From: Bacillota bacterium
GTDB lineage: Bacteria > Bacillota > Clostridia > Clostridiales > Clostridiaceae
NCBI GenBank assembly: GCA_023451395.1
Contig: JAEXZL010000180.1
Span: 1-59,630, forward strand
Length of the DNA stretch: 59,630 bases
Reading direction: 5' to 3'
Shown here: positions 1-8,224 of the stretch, in pieces
Layout of the letters: every line of letters begins with the position of its first letter
How positions within the stretch are numbered: position 1 is the first letter of the stretch
Translations under genes and position numbers: made by a program
Notes under the pieces: generated by a model
Told to the model about the DNA's origin: nothing
Seen by the model: the letters and a program-made list of their open reading frames with translations, nothing else
Databases searched by the model: none

Positions 1-410
1 GCATAGCCCACAAGCTTTCCTCCGCTTCCTATTACTCTATGACAGGGAATGAAAATAGGAATGGGATTTTTATTATTAGCCATTCCCACCGCTCGACAGG
101 CCTTTACATTTCCTACCTTTTCTGCAATGGCCTTATAGCTTGCTTTTTCACCATAGGGGATTTCCATAAGTGCCTTCCATACCCTACCTTGAAAATCTGT
201 TCCCTTAGGCTCTAGCGGCACAGTAAAGCTAGTTCTATCTCCTAAGAAATACTCTGAAAGCTCCTCCCATGCTCTTTTCAAAAGAGCCGTTTCCTTAGTA
301 GCAACATCCTCAATGTCTATCTCTCCGAAGAAAACATGGGTTATGGCCTTTCCGTTTTCTAATATAGTTAACTTACCTATAGGTGTTTCATAAACAAATT
401 TAGCAGACAT
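1..410 (-). CDS. ogt: Methylated-DNA--protein-cysteine methyltransferase (3' end outside window)
   Basis: Repairs O6-alkylguanine by moving the alkyl group to its own cysteine in a single-turnover reaction. I translated the frame by hand: it starts MSAKFVYETPIGKLTILENG at 410 and is open to the left edge of the window. The family active-site motif PCHRVIG is visible at the window edge, preceded by the typical stretch YKAIAEKVGNVKACRAVG that forms the helix-turn-helix DNA-binding part. The ATG follows an AGGGGGTG ribosome binding site. The last residues, about 25 to 35 by family length, lie outside the window. The identification is firm; the symbol ogt is used for the short single-domain type and was not tested against adaB-like paralogues. 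Confidence 0.93.
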   Translation of the reverse strand, partial: MSAKFVYETPIGKLTILENGKAITHVFFGEIDIEDVATKETALLKRAWEELSEYFLGDRTSFTVPLEPKGTDFQGRVWKALMEIPYGEKASYKAIAEKVGNVKACRAVGMANNKNPIPIFIPCHRVIGSGGKLVGY

Positions 411-581
411 TTCCACACCCCCTTTTAATATATTTTATAATATTTTTGTAACTTTGTCTTATGGATTATCACAGTTCAATTTTTTCTTTACTATTATAAA
501 CCTTTAACAAAAAATGTCGATAACTATATGTAAGATTTAACCAAAAATACACTTTTTATAAATTAAGGAGGGATTGTATCA

Positions 582-947
582 ATGTATAACATTCAAATTA
601 ACACAGAAAAAAAGGTTTTATATGCTTTTGCTGAAGGTTTTCTTAACTTAGAGGACGCAAACGGTTTTATTAAGGATTTTAAAGAAAAAAGCAGCAGTAT
701 AAACTCTAAAGATTATAGCTTATTAATTAATACTAAAAACCTAAAACCTGCAACTCCTGAAATTGCTGATAAAATGGGAGGTTTAATCCTTATGTATATA
801 AACACCCCTTTTAAAGCAAGATATGCCTTAAAGCTTGACTCTGCAGTAGGACAAATGCAGGTTAACAGAGTAGGTAAGACTATTCCAGGCTTTGATACAA
901 TAAAGTTTGTAGACACCGAAGGAGAGGCTTATTTATTAATAGGCTAA
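582..947 (+). CDS. Small conserved hypothetical protein, STAS/SpoIIAA-like
   Basis: A 121-residue soluble protein with no signal peptide or membrane segment. The alternation of short strands and helices (MYNIQINTEKKVLYAFAEGF, then DYSLLINTKNLKP, then ARYALKLDSAVG) resembles the STAS/SpoIIAA-like fold, but I see no conserved phosphorylatable serine that would make it an anti-anti-sigma factor. The start is supported by AAGGAGG nine bases upstream. It is transcribed alone between ogt (divergent) and a FabH-like gene (convergent), with a terminator just after its stop. Function unknown. Confidence 0.8.
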   Translation: MYNIQINTEKKVLYAFAEGFLNLEDANGFIKDFKEKSSSINSKDYSLLINTKNLKPATPEIADKMGGLILMYINTPFKARYALKLDSAVGQMQVNRVGKTIPGFDTIKFVDTEGEAYLLIG

Positions 948-957
948 ATTTAAAAAA

Positions 958-984
958 GGACTAATCCATAAGGATTGGTCCTTT
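958..984. terminator. Bidirectional intrinsic terminator
   Basis: A 10-bp stem (ggactaatcc / ggattggtcc, one G-T pair) with a 4-base loop has A6 on its left and T3 on its right, so it can end transcription of the plus-strand gene ending at 947 and of the minus-strand gene ending at 990. Confidence 0.75.
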
Positions 985-989
985 ATCTC

Positions 990-1994
990 TTAATATATAT
1001 ACAATACTGATACCATATTAATTCCTGCTCCCACAGAGGTAAGAGTAAGCTTATCTCCTTCTTTAAATTTCCCAGAAGACTCCGCAGCATGATATGCCAG
1101 GAAGGGGCTCGTGCATCCAGTATATCCATATTTATCTCCATAATAAATATTCTTTTCTAATGGCTCCTGAAGCTTTTCCAGAGTCATAATCCCATCAGCC
1201 TTTGAAAACTGAGAAAATATATACCAATCAACATCCTCAGTGGAGAGGCTATTATCAACCAAAAGCTCCTTTATAAGAGTGCTCCATTTCCCTGAAAGAT
1301 AAGAAAAATCAAAGGGATTCCACACAAGCTTCTTTTCCTTATCCGGTACATCATCCTCATAAATCCTTGAAAAACCACAGTAAGGAAAACGAATATTATC
1401 TGCTTCAGAAACATCTGCAAGATAATTAGCTCCAATAAAGCCGCTTATCCTATCATCCTGCTGTTTTTCCAATATTATTGCTACACTGGCATCGGTGGTA
1501 GTTGGATAGGTTACAGTACAATCCTCATTTAAAATATTGCTTATATGAAGTGAACCCACAACTATGGCTCTATTAAGCTTAGGGTTAGACTTCATCTGAT
1601 TTGACATCTGGTCTAAAGCCACAAGCATACCGGTACAGTTAGAATTAATATCATAAGCAACCTTCAGTTTATCAAGAGACAGCTTATTCCCTAAATATAC
1701 AGCATTTGATGGAAATAGATATTCAGGGGTATCACTTACAAAAATCACAGCATCAATATCTGAAGCCTTAAGAGATATCTTCTCTAAAGCCTCTCTGCAG
1801 GCCCCTTCAGCCATAGTAATAGCATTTTCATAGGAATTATCAATACGATAAACCTTCTCCTTACCCATATGATTTAATAGCCCTTCTACCTCTAAAGCCA
1901 TTTCATTAAAATGCTCAATAAAATATTCCTTATTTATTTCCTTTTTACCATGAACTAAGCCTGTACTTGTGATTTTCACGTTTGTATACAACAT
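990..1994 (-). CDS. FabH-like 3-oxoacyl-ACP synthase III family protein with altered active site
   Basis: A thiolase-fold protein of 334 residues, the normal length of KAS III (FabH). The nucleophile region is kept (DINSNCTGM, Cys120), as is the C-terminal glycine-rich loop SVGAG (320-324). The other two catalytic positions appear changed: where FabH has HQAN this protein has SQFS (261-264), and where FabH has YGNTS it has YGYTG (289-293). The catalytic His and Asn therefore seem missing. It is unlikely to be the housekeeping FabH, which sits in a fatty-acid synthesis cluster; no acyl carrier or fatty acid gene is nearby. It may be an acyl-transfer or ester-forming member of the family. Transcribed alone. 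Substrate cannot be told from the sequence. Confidence 0.82.
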   Translation of the reverse strand: MLYTNVKITSTGLVHGKKEINKEYFIEHFNEMALEVEGLLNHMGKEKVYRIDNSYENAITMAEGACREALEKISLKASDIDAVIFVSDTPEYLFPSNAVYLGNKLSLDKLKVAYDINSNCTGMLVALDQMSNQMKSNPKLNRAIVVGSLHISNILNEDCTVTYPTTTDASVAIILEKQQDDRISGFIGANYLADVSEADNIRFPYCGFSRIYEDDVPDKEKKLVWNPFDFSYLSGKWSTLIKELLVDNSLSTEDVDWYIFSQFSKADGIMTLEKLQEPLEKNIYYGDKYGYTGCTSPFLAYHAAESSGKFKEGDKLTLTSVGAGINMVSVLYIY

Positions 1995-2129
1995 TATACC
2001 ACTCCGATTCTAAAAAATAATTGTATTGCAAACTTTATAACTATAAAAAGTTAACAATACAATTATTATATCGTTACATTTAACCATTAATTTACAGTAT
2101 ATTACTGTAATTAAATAATTTAAAAGCCC

Positions 2130-2597
2130 TTAGCTGATATTTTCCTTATGCAAAATGAACTCCAGCAAAGCCTCGCAGCCCTCATAAACATCATCATAGG
2201 TTAAATCAAAATTACCAGTATACCAGGGATCTGCAATATCCCTTGGACTCTTTGAATAATCCAGAAGCCTTTTTACCTTATTTTCCCTATCATTCCCGAT
2301 TATCCTCAGGATATTTTTAACATTCATCCTATCCATAGCAACGATATAATCATATTCCTTATAATCCCTCTTTGTAAGCTGAACTGCACATTTACCTGCT
2401 GTAGAAACACCATATTTCTTTAATTTATTTCTAGTTCCAGGATGAACAGAATTTCCTATTTCCTCAGTGCTGGTTGCTGATGAGGCAATATAAAAATACT
2501 CCCTTAAGCCTCTTCTTTCCACCATATCCTTAAAAACAAATTCTGCCATAGGTGAACGGCATATATTCCCATGGCAGACGAACATTACTTTTATCAT
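2130..2597 (-). CDS. Low-molecular-weight protein-tyrosine phosphatase
   Basis: Hydrolyses phosphotyrosine through a cysteinyl-phosphate intermediate. The P-loop CHGNICRS (C-x5-R, Cys8 and Arg14) is at the N-terminus, and the general acid lies in the motif DPWYTG near residue 122. Length (155 residues) is normal. The first nine codons coincide with the 26-bp repeat that also occurs at 5309 and 11667, so the gene is the apparent attachment site of the neighbouring mobile segments. Its present ribosome binding site (AAGGAG at about 2608-2613) and promoter region seem to come from the inserted DNA, while what looks like the original upstream region is now beyond 11692. The coding sequence is intact. 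Confidence 0.95.
   Translation of the reverse strand: MIKVMFVCHGNICRSPMAEFVFKDMVERRGLREYFYIASSATSTEEIGNSVHPGTRNKLKKYGVSTAGKCAVQLTKRDYKEYDYIVAMDRMNVKNILRIIGNDRENKVKRLLDYSKSPRDIADPWYTGNFDLTYDDVYEGCEALLEFILHKENIS
2572..2597 (-). repeat. Attachment-site-like repeat, copy 1 (5' end of ptp)
   Basis: The 26 bases that begin the phosphatase gene (minus strand ATGATAAAAGTAATGTTCGT, then CTGCCA). They are identical at 5309-5334 and 11667-11692. This copy is joined to the intact gene and to the integrase end of segment A. Confidence 0.85.
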
Positions 2598-2769
2598 GTT
2601 TCATAACTCCTTATATCTTCATTTTTCCTTGATTTTAAGGCATTTCTACAACTTATGGTTTTCTAGTTGTTTATGTATCTTTTTATAAATTCTCATGTTT
2701 TAGCAGTCAAAAATTGTAAAATAAGTTGTAAAGCTGTGCCTGTTTTACAACTTTACAACTCATTACAAC

Positions 2770-3760
2770 CTACTGATTACATACCGCTTTCATCTCTTTT
2801 TGAATATCATCAAAGTCTAAATACGTGTAAGCATTCAAGGTTACACCTATATCCGAATGTCCCATGATTTTCTGCAATGTCCTTGGGTTCATACCCGACT
2901 TTACCATGTTAGAACAAATGTGTATCGGCATACATGAGGTGTTACCTTTGGCATTTCCACCTTGTAAATCTTATTATATTTCTCGCAGATATGTTGGAAA
3001 TATTTCTCCCAATGTAACGCAACCATTGACATACCGTTCTTGTCCAAATACAGAAATCCAGCTTTTCCGTCAATCATTGGCTCAATCTTTGGATTTTTAC
3101 GGTTCTCAATAATTTTACGGAAACACTCTTTGACTTCGTCAGTCATAGGCACATGCCTTGTTCCACTTTCTGTTTTTGTTTCTTCTATGATGTATTCAAT
3201 GTTGCGTTTTAGCTGTAACTGATGATTGACATTGATAATTCCTTTTTCCAAATCAATGTCCGCTTTTGTCAGTCCCACAAATTCAGAAATCCGAAGTCCT
3301 GTCTTGAACAGAATGTAAATACTCTCATAATACCTTGAAAAGTGCTTATCAATCTTTACAAATTCTAATAAGGCTCGTTCCTGTTTTCTTGTAATAGCCT
3401 CTCTTGTGACGCTGTCATTGACAACCACCGTTGCAAGCTGAAATTCAAAGGGATTTTTCCGTATCAAATCATCATCAACTGCCATTTGAAATGCTGGTCT
3501 TACAACACCTCTGGCTGTATGTATGGTACTGTACCCTCTGCCGTCACTCTGTAATTTAATCAGCCAGCCTTTTGCGTCTGACAGCTTTACCTTGTCAATC
3601 CGCTTGTTTCCAAAAGCTTCTTTTTTGATAATATTGATTACAAAGTTGTAATTTGCTTGACATCTTTCTGATTAGAGAAAATGTTACGAATCCATATACC
3701 CAACAAATTCTTCCGTGGTTCCAATGCATATATTATTCCCCGAAAACTTCTTTTCGATTA
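2770..3760 (-). pseudogene. Tn916-type tyrosine recombinase (integrase), frameshifted
   Basis: The frame at 2901-3485 encodes the middle of a tyrosine recombinase: first catalytic Arg in LLFKTGLRISEF-like context (FKTGLRISEF) and the HVCRYTF box (family HxxR). One base is missing from an A run at 2916-2918 (T run on the coding strand). Beyond it the other frame continues with the expected NMVKSGMNP, GHSDIGVTLNAYTYL (with the nucleophile Tyr) and stops at 2770. Upstream, the frame continues without ATG to about 3650 (NFVINIIKKEAFGNKRIDKV), where a second shift is needed to join FSNQKDVK; the N-terminal arm-binding domain is not recognisable. The box also reads CRYT instead of the usual CRHT. 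Probably inactive. It sits directly inside the left repeat, where Tn916-family integrases normally lie. Confidence 0.85.
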
Positions 3761-3777
3761 TTTTGTGGGATAATTTT

Positions 3778-4254
3778 CTAATTACTAAATATCGTAAATG
3801 ATATTGAATTTAAAGAGCCTTCCCTTTTTCCGTATAAATCCTTTTTCATAGCTATTATTAAATCTGCATACAATTTATTCTGTTCGTCAGGTGTTACTTT
3901 TCCACTTGTAAAAATATTCAAGAAACTATGTAAGGCTTTTTGAACATCCATATTTCCAACCAAATATATAGTTTGTATTCTTGATGAAAGAAGTCTATTA
4001 ATTTCATGTCTCTCATTGGCATTAGCTATTTTCGCTTCTGCAATGCTTCCTAAAAATTCAATATACTGATTTTCTTTAATTTTCCTAAGCTCCACTTTCC
4101 GTTCACTTCTCTTATTTATCATAATAGTTAATGCAGAACCAAACAATCCAATTACTGCCACAATTGTCGCACTCATAAATCCTATAGTAGCAATAATAGC
4201 ATCCTCTTGTTTATCAGATAATACCTCTATCATATTGAATATAAATTCCATCAT
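3778..4254 (-). CDS. Small membrane protein of unknown function (segment A cargo)
   Basis: 158 residues. A single strong hydrophobic stretch at about residues 20-46 (ATIGFMSATIVAVIGLFGSA) is followed by a basic patch (KRSERKVELRKIKENQ) and a soluble, charged helical C-terminal part of about 110 residues, which would lie in the cytoplasm. I do not recognise a family. The start is supported by GGGAGG eight bases upstream. It lies 65 bases downstream of the DUF2971 gene on the same strand and is probably co-transcribed with it. In defence modules, a one-helix membrane partner next to a soluble sensor or enzyme is a common arrangement, but that is only analogy here. Confidence 0.75.
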   Translation of the reverse strand: MMEFIFNMIEVLSDKQEDAIIATIGFMSATIVAVIGLFGSALTIMINKRSERKVELRKIKENQYIEFLGSIAEAKIANANERHEINRLLSSRIQTIYLVGNMDVQKALHSFLNIFTSGKVTPDEQNKLYADLIIAMKKDLYGKREGSLNSISFTIFSN

Positions 4255-4319
4255 TTAAATTTCCTCCCATTTATACTTCTTTAAGATACCCATCATATCG
4301 GAACTTATTTATCAGAATA

Positions 4320-5156
4320 CTATTTTATTTTTAAAACACTGTCTTTATATTGTGCCTGTGGACAATATTCTTTCAATAGTGCTATTGCCATTATTTTTTC
4401 AGCCGCAGTCATTTTAGGTCCGAAGATAATCTCTATATTCTGTAGTGCTTCGTTACTTATTTCTAAAAAAAGTTGCTTGTATGGTGGTTCTAACAAAGAA
4501 TTTTCAATTCTTCTTATTTGTTCTTGATGCTTTGCAAAGGTAGGCGGATTAGCCTCTTGTAGCCCCATTGGTGAAAGCGTCATTATATATCTCCATTCCT
4601 TTTGAAAAGCCCAATTTTTTCTCTTATATTTCCCTATATCCCTTAATGAATATGATACGCTAATATTCTTCTCGCTTATATCTGATATAGATTTTGCTTC
4701 TAAAAATTTCGTCAAAGCTCCATCACAAGATTCCGTTTTAATTTTAGGAAACAATTTATTATAGCTGTCTGTGTATTCGACCTTTGCTAAGTGTGGCTCT
4801 GTGGAAACAATACTTGCTTTATTATCATAATATACTCTTTTTAAATCTATATAAGTTTCAACATCCTCAGACAAGAAATATTCTCCTTTTTTAAAGCTAT
4901 ACTTTTTAAAAGGAAATTCTGGCATTTTTATTCTAACGCCATGCATATTTGGAGTATACAAGTTCCATAACGGAATAGATTCTTCCGCATCTTCAGTCCA
5001 ACAACTCACGTATACAAACCTACCAAAGTTCCCCATATCTTCTGTTTTTGCTTCCTCTATGTCATCAACATTCAACAAATTATTAAAGCAAATTGTTCTA
5101 TTACTCAGAATCAGTGCTAACGTTTCCAAGCTTGTATAATGATATAAATTCTTCAT
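4320..5156 (-). CDS. DUF2971-family protein (segment A cargo)
   Basis: 278 residues from the ATG at 5156, which follows GGAAGGG; the frame opens further upstream with a GTG at 5174, but that start has no ribosome binding site. The N-terminal LYHYTSLETLALILSNRTIC, the central SCWTEDAEESIPLWNLYTP followed by HGVRIKM, and the later WAFQKEWRY are characteristic of the DUF2971 family. These proteins are common in mobile and defence-rich regions and the HYTS opening resembles ADP-ribosyltransferase-like folds, but no activity has been settled to my knowledge. Soluble, no signal peptide. Followed by the small membrane protein gene, so the two probably act together. Functional role here is inference. 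Confidence 0.8.
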   Translation of the reverse strand: MKNLYHYTSLETLALILSNRTICFNNLLNVDDIEEAKTEDMGNFGRFVYVSCWTEDAEESIPLWNLYTPNMHGVRIKMPEFPFKKYSFKKGEYFLSEDVETYIDLKRVYYDNKASIVSTEPHLAKVEYTDSYNKLFPKIKTESCDGALTKFLEAKSISDISEKNISVSYSLRDIGKYKRKNWAFQKEWRYIMTLSPMGLQEANPPTFAKHQEQIRRIENSLLEPPYKQLFLEISNEALQNIEIIFGPKMTAAEKIMAIALLKEYCPQAQYKDSVLKIK

Positions 5157-5308
5157 AATAACCCTTCCTTGCACTTTAAATTCATCTATCTATTTTTACC
5201 ATTTCCGGACTCATTGTAAGAGTTGTAAACTCGTTGTAAAAAACTATCTTACTTTCTTGAAGCATGTATAGAATAAGAAAATTTAGCAGAAACAGAAACT
5301 CGTCCCGT

Positions 5309-5334
5309 GGCAGACGAACATTACTTTTATCATT
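5309..5334 (-). repeat. Attachment-site-like repeat, copy 2
   Basis: Exact 26-bp copy of the ptp 5' end. It carries its own AAGGAG ribosome binding site upstream (about 5345-5350) and would encode the first nine phosphatase residues before diverging. It separates segments A and B. Confidence 0.85.
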
Positions 5335-5419
5335 TCTTTAAACTCCTTAGTATATAATCATTTACTAGAGCATCCTATACCCAAAGTGCTCTCTTTAATA
5401 CTCTTCTATTTTAGTGCCT

Positions 5420-5660
5420 TTTATCCTCATATTCTTGCTGAACTTTCTCCGCCAATTCTTTCCACGATTCGTACTTAAGCTTGCTCATTAATTTGGAATC
5501 TAATTTTAACTCCTTTAAAACTGTTATTTTCTTTAAAATCCAACTCTTTACGATAATTTACCAATTTAAGTACCGTTATATTAGCAACATAGGGCTTAAT
5601 ACTATCATTCAAATTACTACAAAGCATTTTCCGCTTTTCTCTTAATAAAGAATAGGCCAT
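5420..5660 (-). pseudogene. Small unknown gene, possibly frameshifted
   Basis: Two overlapping minus frames share this stretch. The first (5660-5475) gives 61 residues starting MAYSLLREKRKMLCSNLNDS. The second, open from about 5545 to 5420, ends with LMSKLKYESWKELAEKVQQE and then YEDKRH, a well-behaved amphipathic end that looks like real coding sequence. Joining the frames near 5530 would give a protein of about 85 residues. It lies between the excisionase remnant and repeat copy 2. I do not recognise it. Confidence 0.4.
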
Positions 5661-5934
5661 TCGCCCTATAGAAGCTTATCAACCTTATCTAGCTTCTATC
5701 TATAAGTAGACTATTGTTTCCTATTATTATTGATATACTTATAAACATATCTTTCATCTGCTCGTTGCTTTCTCAGTTACGTAACGCACAACTCTTATTA
5801 TCTCTCGGTTTTTCCCTCATGATTATCCTATCTGTCTATGAAAAGAGCCTCGATAAGATATTTTTATAATACTATGCCAAAGCCCTTTATTCCATTAATT
5901 CTTTTATTATAACATGAAACTAATTCACCGAAAT

Positions 5935-6139
5935 CTAATCAATAAATTTCACGAATAACTCTCGCTTAATCATTACGCGATTTCCATTTATAACGATGTA
6001 TTCAAAATCTGTATTCTCATCCACAAGACTTCTAAACTCTTTCTCTTAAAATATAAGGATACTCAGCTGAATCTTGAATCGTTAATGTGTATTTTTCCCA
6101 CAAAGGAACTATATTACAAATACTGTTACTATCAATCAT
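5935..6139 (-). pseudogene. Tn916-type excisionase (Xis) remnant, frameshifted
   Basis: Hand translation gives IVPLWEKYTLTIQDSAEY in one frame from an ATG at 6139. After a shift at about 6040-6056 it continues KEFRSLVDENTDFEYIVING, then NRVMIKRELFVKFID and a stop at 5935. The combined 68 residues match the length and pattern of Tn916-family excisionases (IPIWERYTLTIEEA ... NGNRIQIKRKQFE, as I recall them). This small winged-helix protein normally directs excision together with Int. The shift falls in the DNA-recognition region, so it is probably inactive. No integrase follows it in segment B. Confidence 0.75.
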
Positions 6140-6199
6140 CTCCCCTCGAAAATTTTATAGGCATCGTATATATTAATATATCTAAAAAAGCATCAAAAA

Positions 6200-6226
6200 A
6201 GATATGAAAGTACGGCTCTCATATCT
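6200..6226 (-). terminator. Intrinsic terminator after the MBL-fold gene
   Basis: Perfect 8-bp stem agatatga/tcatatct with an 11-base loop, followed on the minus strand by T6. Confidence 0.65.
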
Positions 6227-6323
6227 TCTATTTATTACATATATTTGCTTCTTGTTCATTAGAACTACTGTTACGGCGTACGTGGAGTGCTAGAATCAAT
6301 CAAACTATTTTCAGACTAAATTA

Positions 6324-7487
6324 CTAAATTTCAACGACATCTACATAATTATCTTTTTCATTGTCTCTCCGATATGTCCATATAACATTTCCTTTCTTCC
6401 GAATATCATTTGTTGAAATTAACTTAATCCCTTCTTTTTGTATCAAATTTATCACCTCTATATTCGGATGCGGATCCTTTGCTTTCCCAAATAATCCATT
6501 ATTATGAGAAATAATAGCAATTTTAGGATTAACCCTTTTTAATATTAGTTGGTTAATATTATGCTTGCTTCCATGATGAGGAACTTTCAAATAATATGCA
6601 GAAATATCTTTTCTTTCACTAATCAATCTATTCCAAACAGATTTATCAGCATCTCCTCCAAATAGAAACCATCTATTTTTATATTCGCATCTCATCACAA
6701 CACACGCCTGATGGTCTTTTAACTCTTTGTTTTTTAAGAGTTTAAGTAATTCTATACTTTTAGAATGTTCATTAAACGAACGCATCAATTCAATATTCTC
6801 AAGTAAAAACTCAAGCACAAAATTTGATCTGTTATGCAAATCCTCTCTATCATATTCCTTTAATAGTAATTCAGTAATATGTGGTGCATCTGCTATTGAA
6901 TTGTTCCTTCTTGCCATTTTAAGATAAGTATATAGTGATGAAGCAAATTTTTCTTCAAATAATTCTGTTAACTTATAAATATCATCGTCATTGTATATTT
7001 TATCAAAATGTTCTTGCCAAATTAATGGAGGATTTAAAATATGCATATGACAACATAAATTATCCCCATCACCAACGAATTGAATCTTAATTTTTTCTCC
7101 TAAATTAACTAATATTCGTTGGTTTGCAATAATACGATTCAATTGCCACTTCAATCCCCACCTATCGCTCAATGAAGCCATACCTTTCAAATTTAAAAGA
7201 GCTTGTACTATTAATATACTTTCATTATGATAATAGGGTAAGATTAAAGACTGCATATTAACAATCTCACTTCCTAACAGTAAATTAAATCCATTTACAT
7301 GATCGTTATGTGAGTGAGTCAATAAAACATGATATTCTTCATCATTATCTAATCTTTTTGTAAAATCAGCTATTCCGTTTCCAGTATCTATAATAAAAGC
7401 TTGTCTACTATATTTACAATTATCTGGTCTAAGAATCAAACAATCTCCTTGCCCAACATTAATTACTTCTAATAACTTATGAGTCAT
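6324..7487 (-). CDS. ComEC-like metallo-beta-lactamase-fold hydrolase (segment B cargo)
   Basis: 387 residues, soluble. The metal-binding motif HSHNDH (HxHxDH) lies at about 57-62, after VGQGDCLIL and FIIDTGNG. The later ligands appear as FGGDADKS and VPHHGSKH. This is the pattern of the MBL domain found at the C-terminus of ComEC and in stand-alone relatives, which hydrolyse phosphoester or nucleic-acid-like substrates. About 170 residues of helical sequence separate the two halves, longer than in the minimal fold. It is the last of three minus-strand cargo genes in segment B, but is separated from the HD gene by about 740 bases, so it may have its own promoter. The ribosome binding site is weak (AGAAAG). 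Confidence 0.85.
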   Translation of the reverse strand: MTHKLLEVINVGQGDCLILRPDNCKYSRQAFIIDTGNGIADFTKRLDNDEEYHVLLTHSHNDHVNGFNLLLGSEIVNMQSLILPYYHNESILIVQALLNLKGMASLSDRWGLKWQLNRIIANQRILVNLGEKIKIQFVGDGDNLCCHMHILNPPLIWQEHFDKIYNDDDIYKLTELFEEKFASSLYTYLKMARRNNSIADAPHITELLLKEYDREDLHNRSNFVLEFLLENIELMRSFNEHSKSIELLKLLKNKELKDHQACVVMRCEYKNRWFLFGGDADKSVWNRLISERKDISAYYLKVPHHGSKHNINQLILKRVNPKIAIISHNNGLFGKAKDPHPNIEVINLIQKEGIKLISTNDIRKKGNVIWTYRRDNEKDNYVDVVEI

Positions 7488-8224
7488 AATTCTTTCTAGT
7501 ATGATATATTCATAATAAAATAATCATACTTTTCCTTCCTTAATAATCTTATGGTTTATGTTCAATTAAATGCTGCTAACTTTAAATTTCTTCACTGTAG
7601 TCAAAATACTTGTAGACAGTATTACCATAGTTTTATCTGATTATTTATAACTAGATATGGCTATGGACACTTATTTCAGTCAAGTTTATTATGATAAATC
7701 TTAATTAAGTTATCGTAGTGTAAATTCAATACGAAAGAAAATTCACTATAACTTACATTGAATTTTTTTAACTTCATCATTTTACCACTTCCAAATTTTG
7801 AAAAAGTGAAATACTCGTAGAACTTTTTGAGTTAATAAATATGATGGCTTTCCAAACCTATTTTTGTTTCAAAATTTCTTTGAAAAGAACAGTATTATCA
7901 TTATTCTTGAATCTTAAGTTCATCATATAACTCTTTTATAATTCATTACATTCAGAGATTATATTTTAAATCTAATTTTTCTAAATAAATAATTAGTAAA
8001 TTATTTGTACAAGTATTTTTCTTCTCTCTTTTTAAACCTGCTCTCACCGCCTTCCATAATACCGTAAATTCCTACTTTATTGTTTAATAGTTCTTTTTAT
8101 TTTCTAATAGTACTATTTCTACATGTTCAAAATTTCAAAAGATCAGACGAAGTACTAAGCCTTTAAAATTTTTTATTCCTTACGAGAGTAAATATCAATC
8201 ATAAGCATTATCTAAAGAATACTA
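7488..8224. other. Long non-coding stretch between MBL and HD genes, with a pseudoknot-capable structure
   Basis: No plausible gene on either strand. Within it, two AT-rich stems interlock in H-type pseudoknot order: 7706-7713 plus 7717-7720 pairs with 7744-7755 (12 bp with a 3-base bulge), and 7722-7730 pairs with 7757-7765 (9 bp). On the plus strand the second stem runs into T7. This could be a structured RNA or a recombination relic. The rest holds nothing I can name. Confidence 0.4.

Noticed and set aside
2667..3222. Several plus-strand frames over the integrase region
   Set aside because: They mirror the integrase pseudogene and have no ribosome binding sites.
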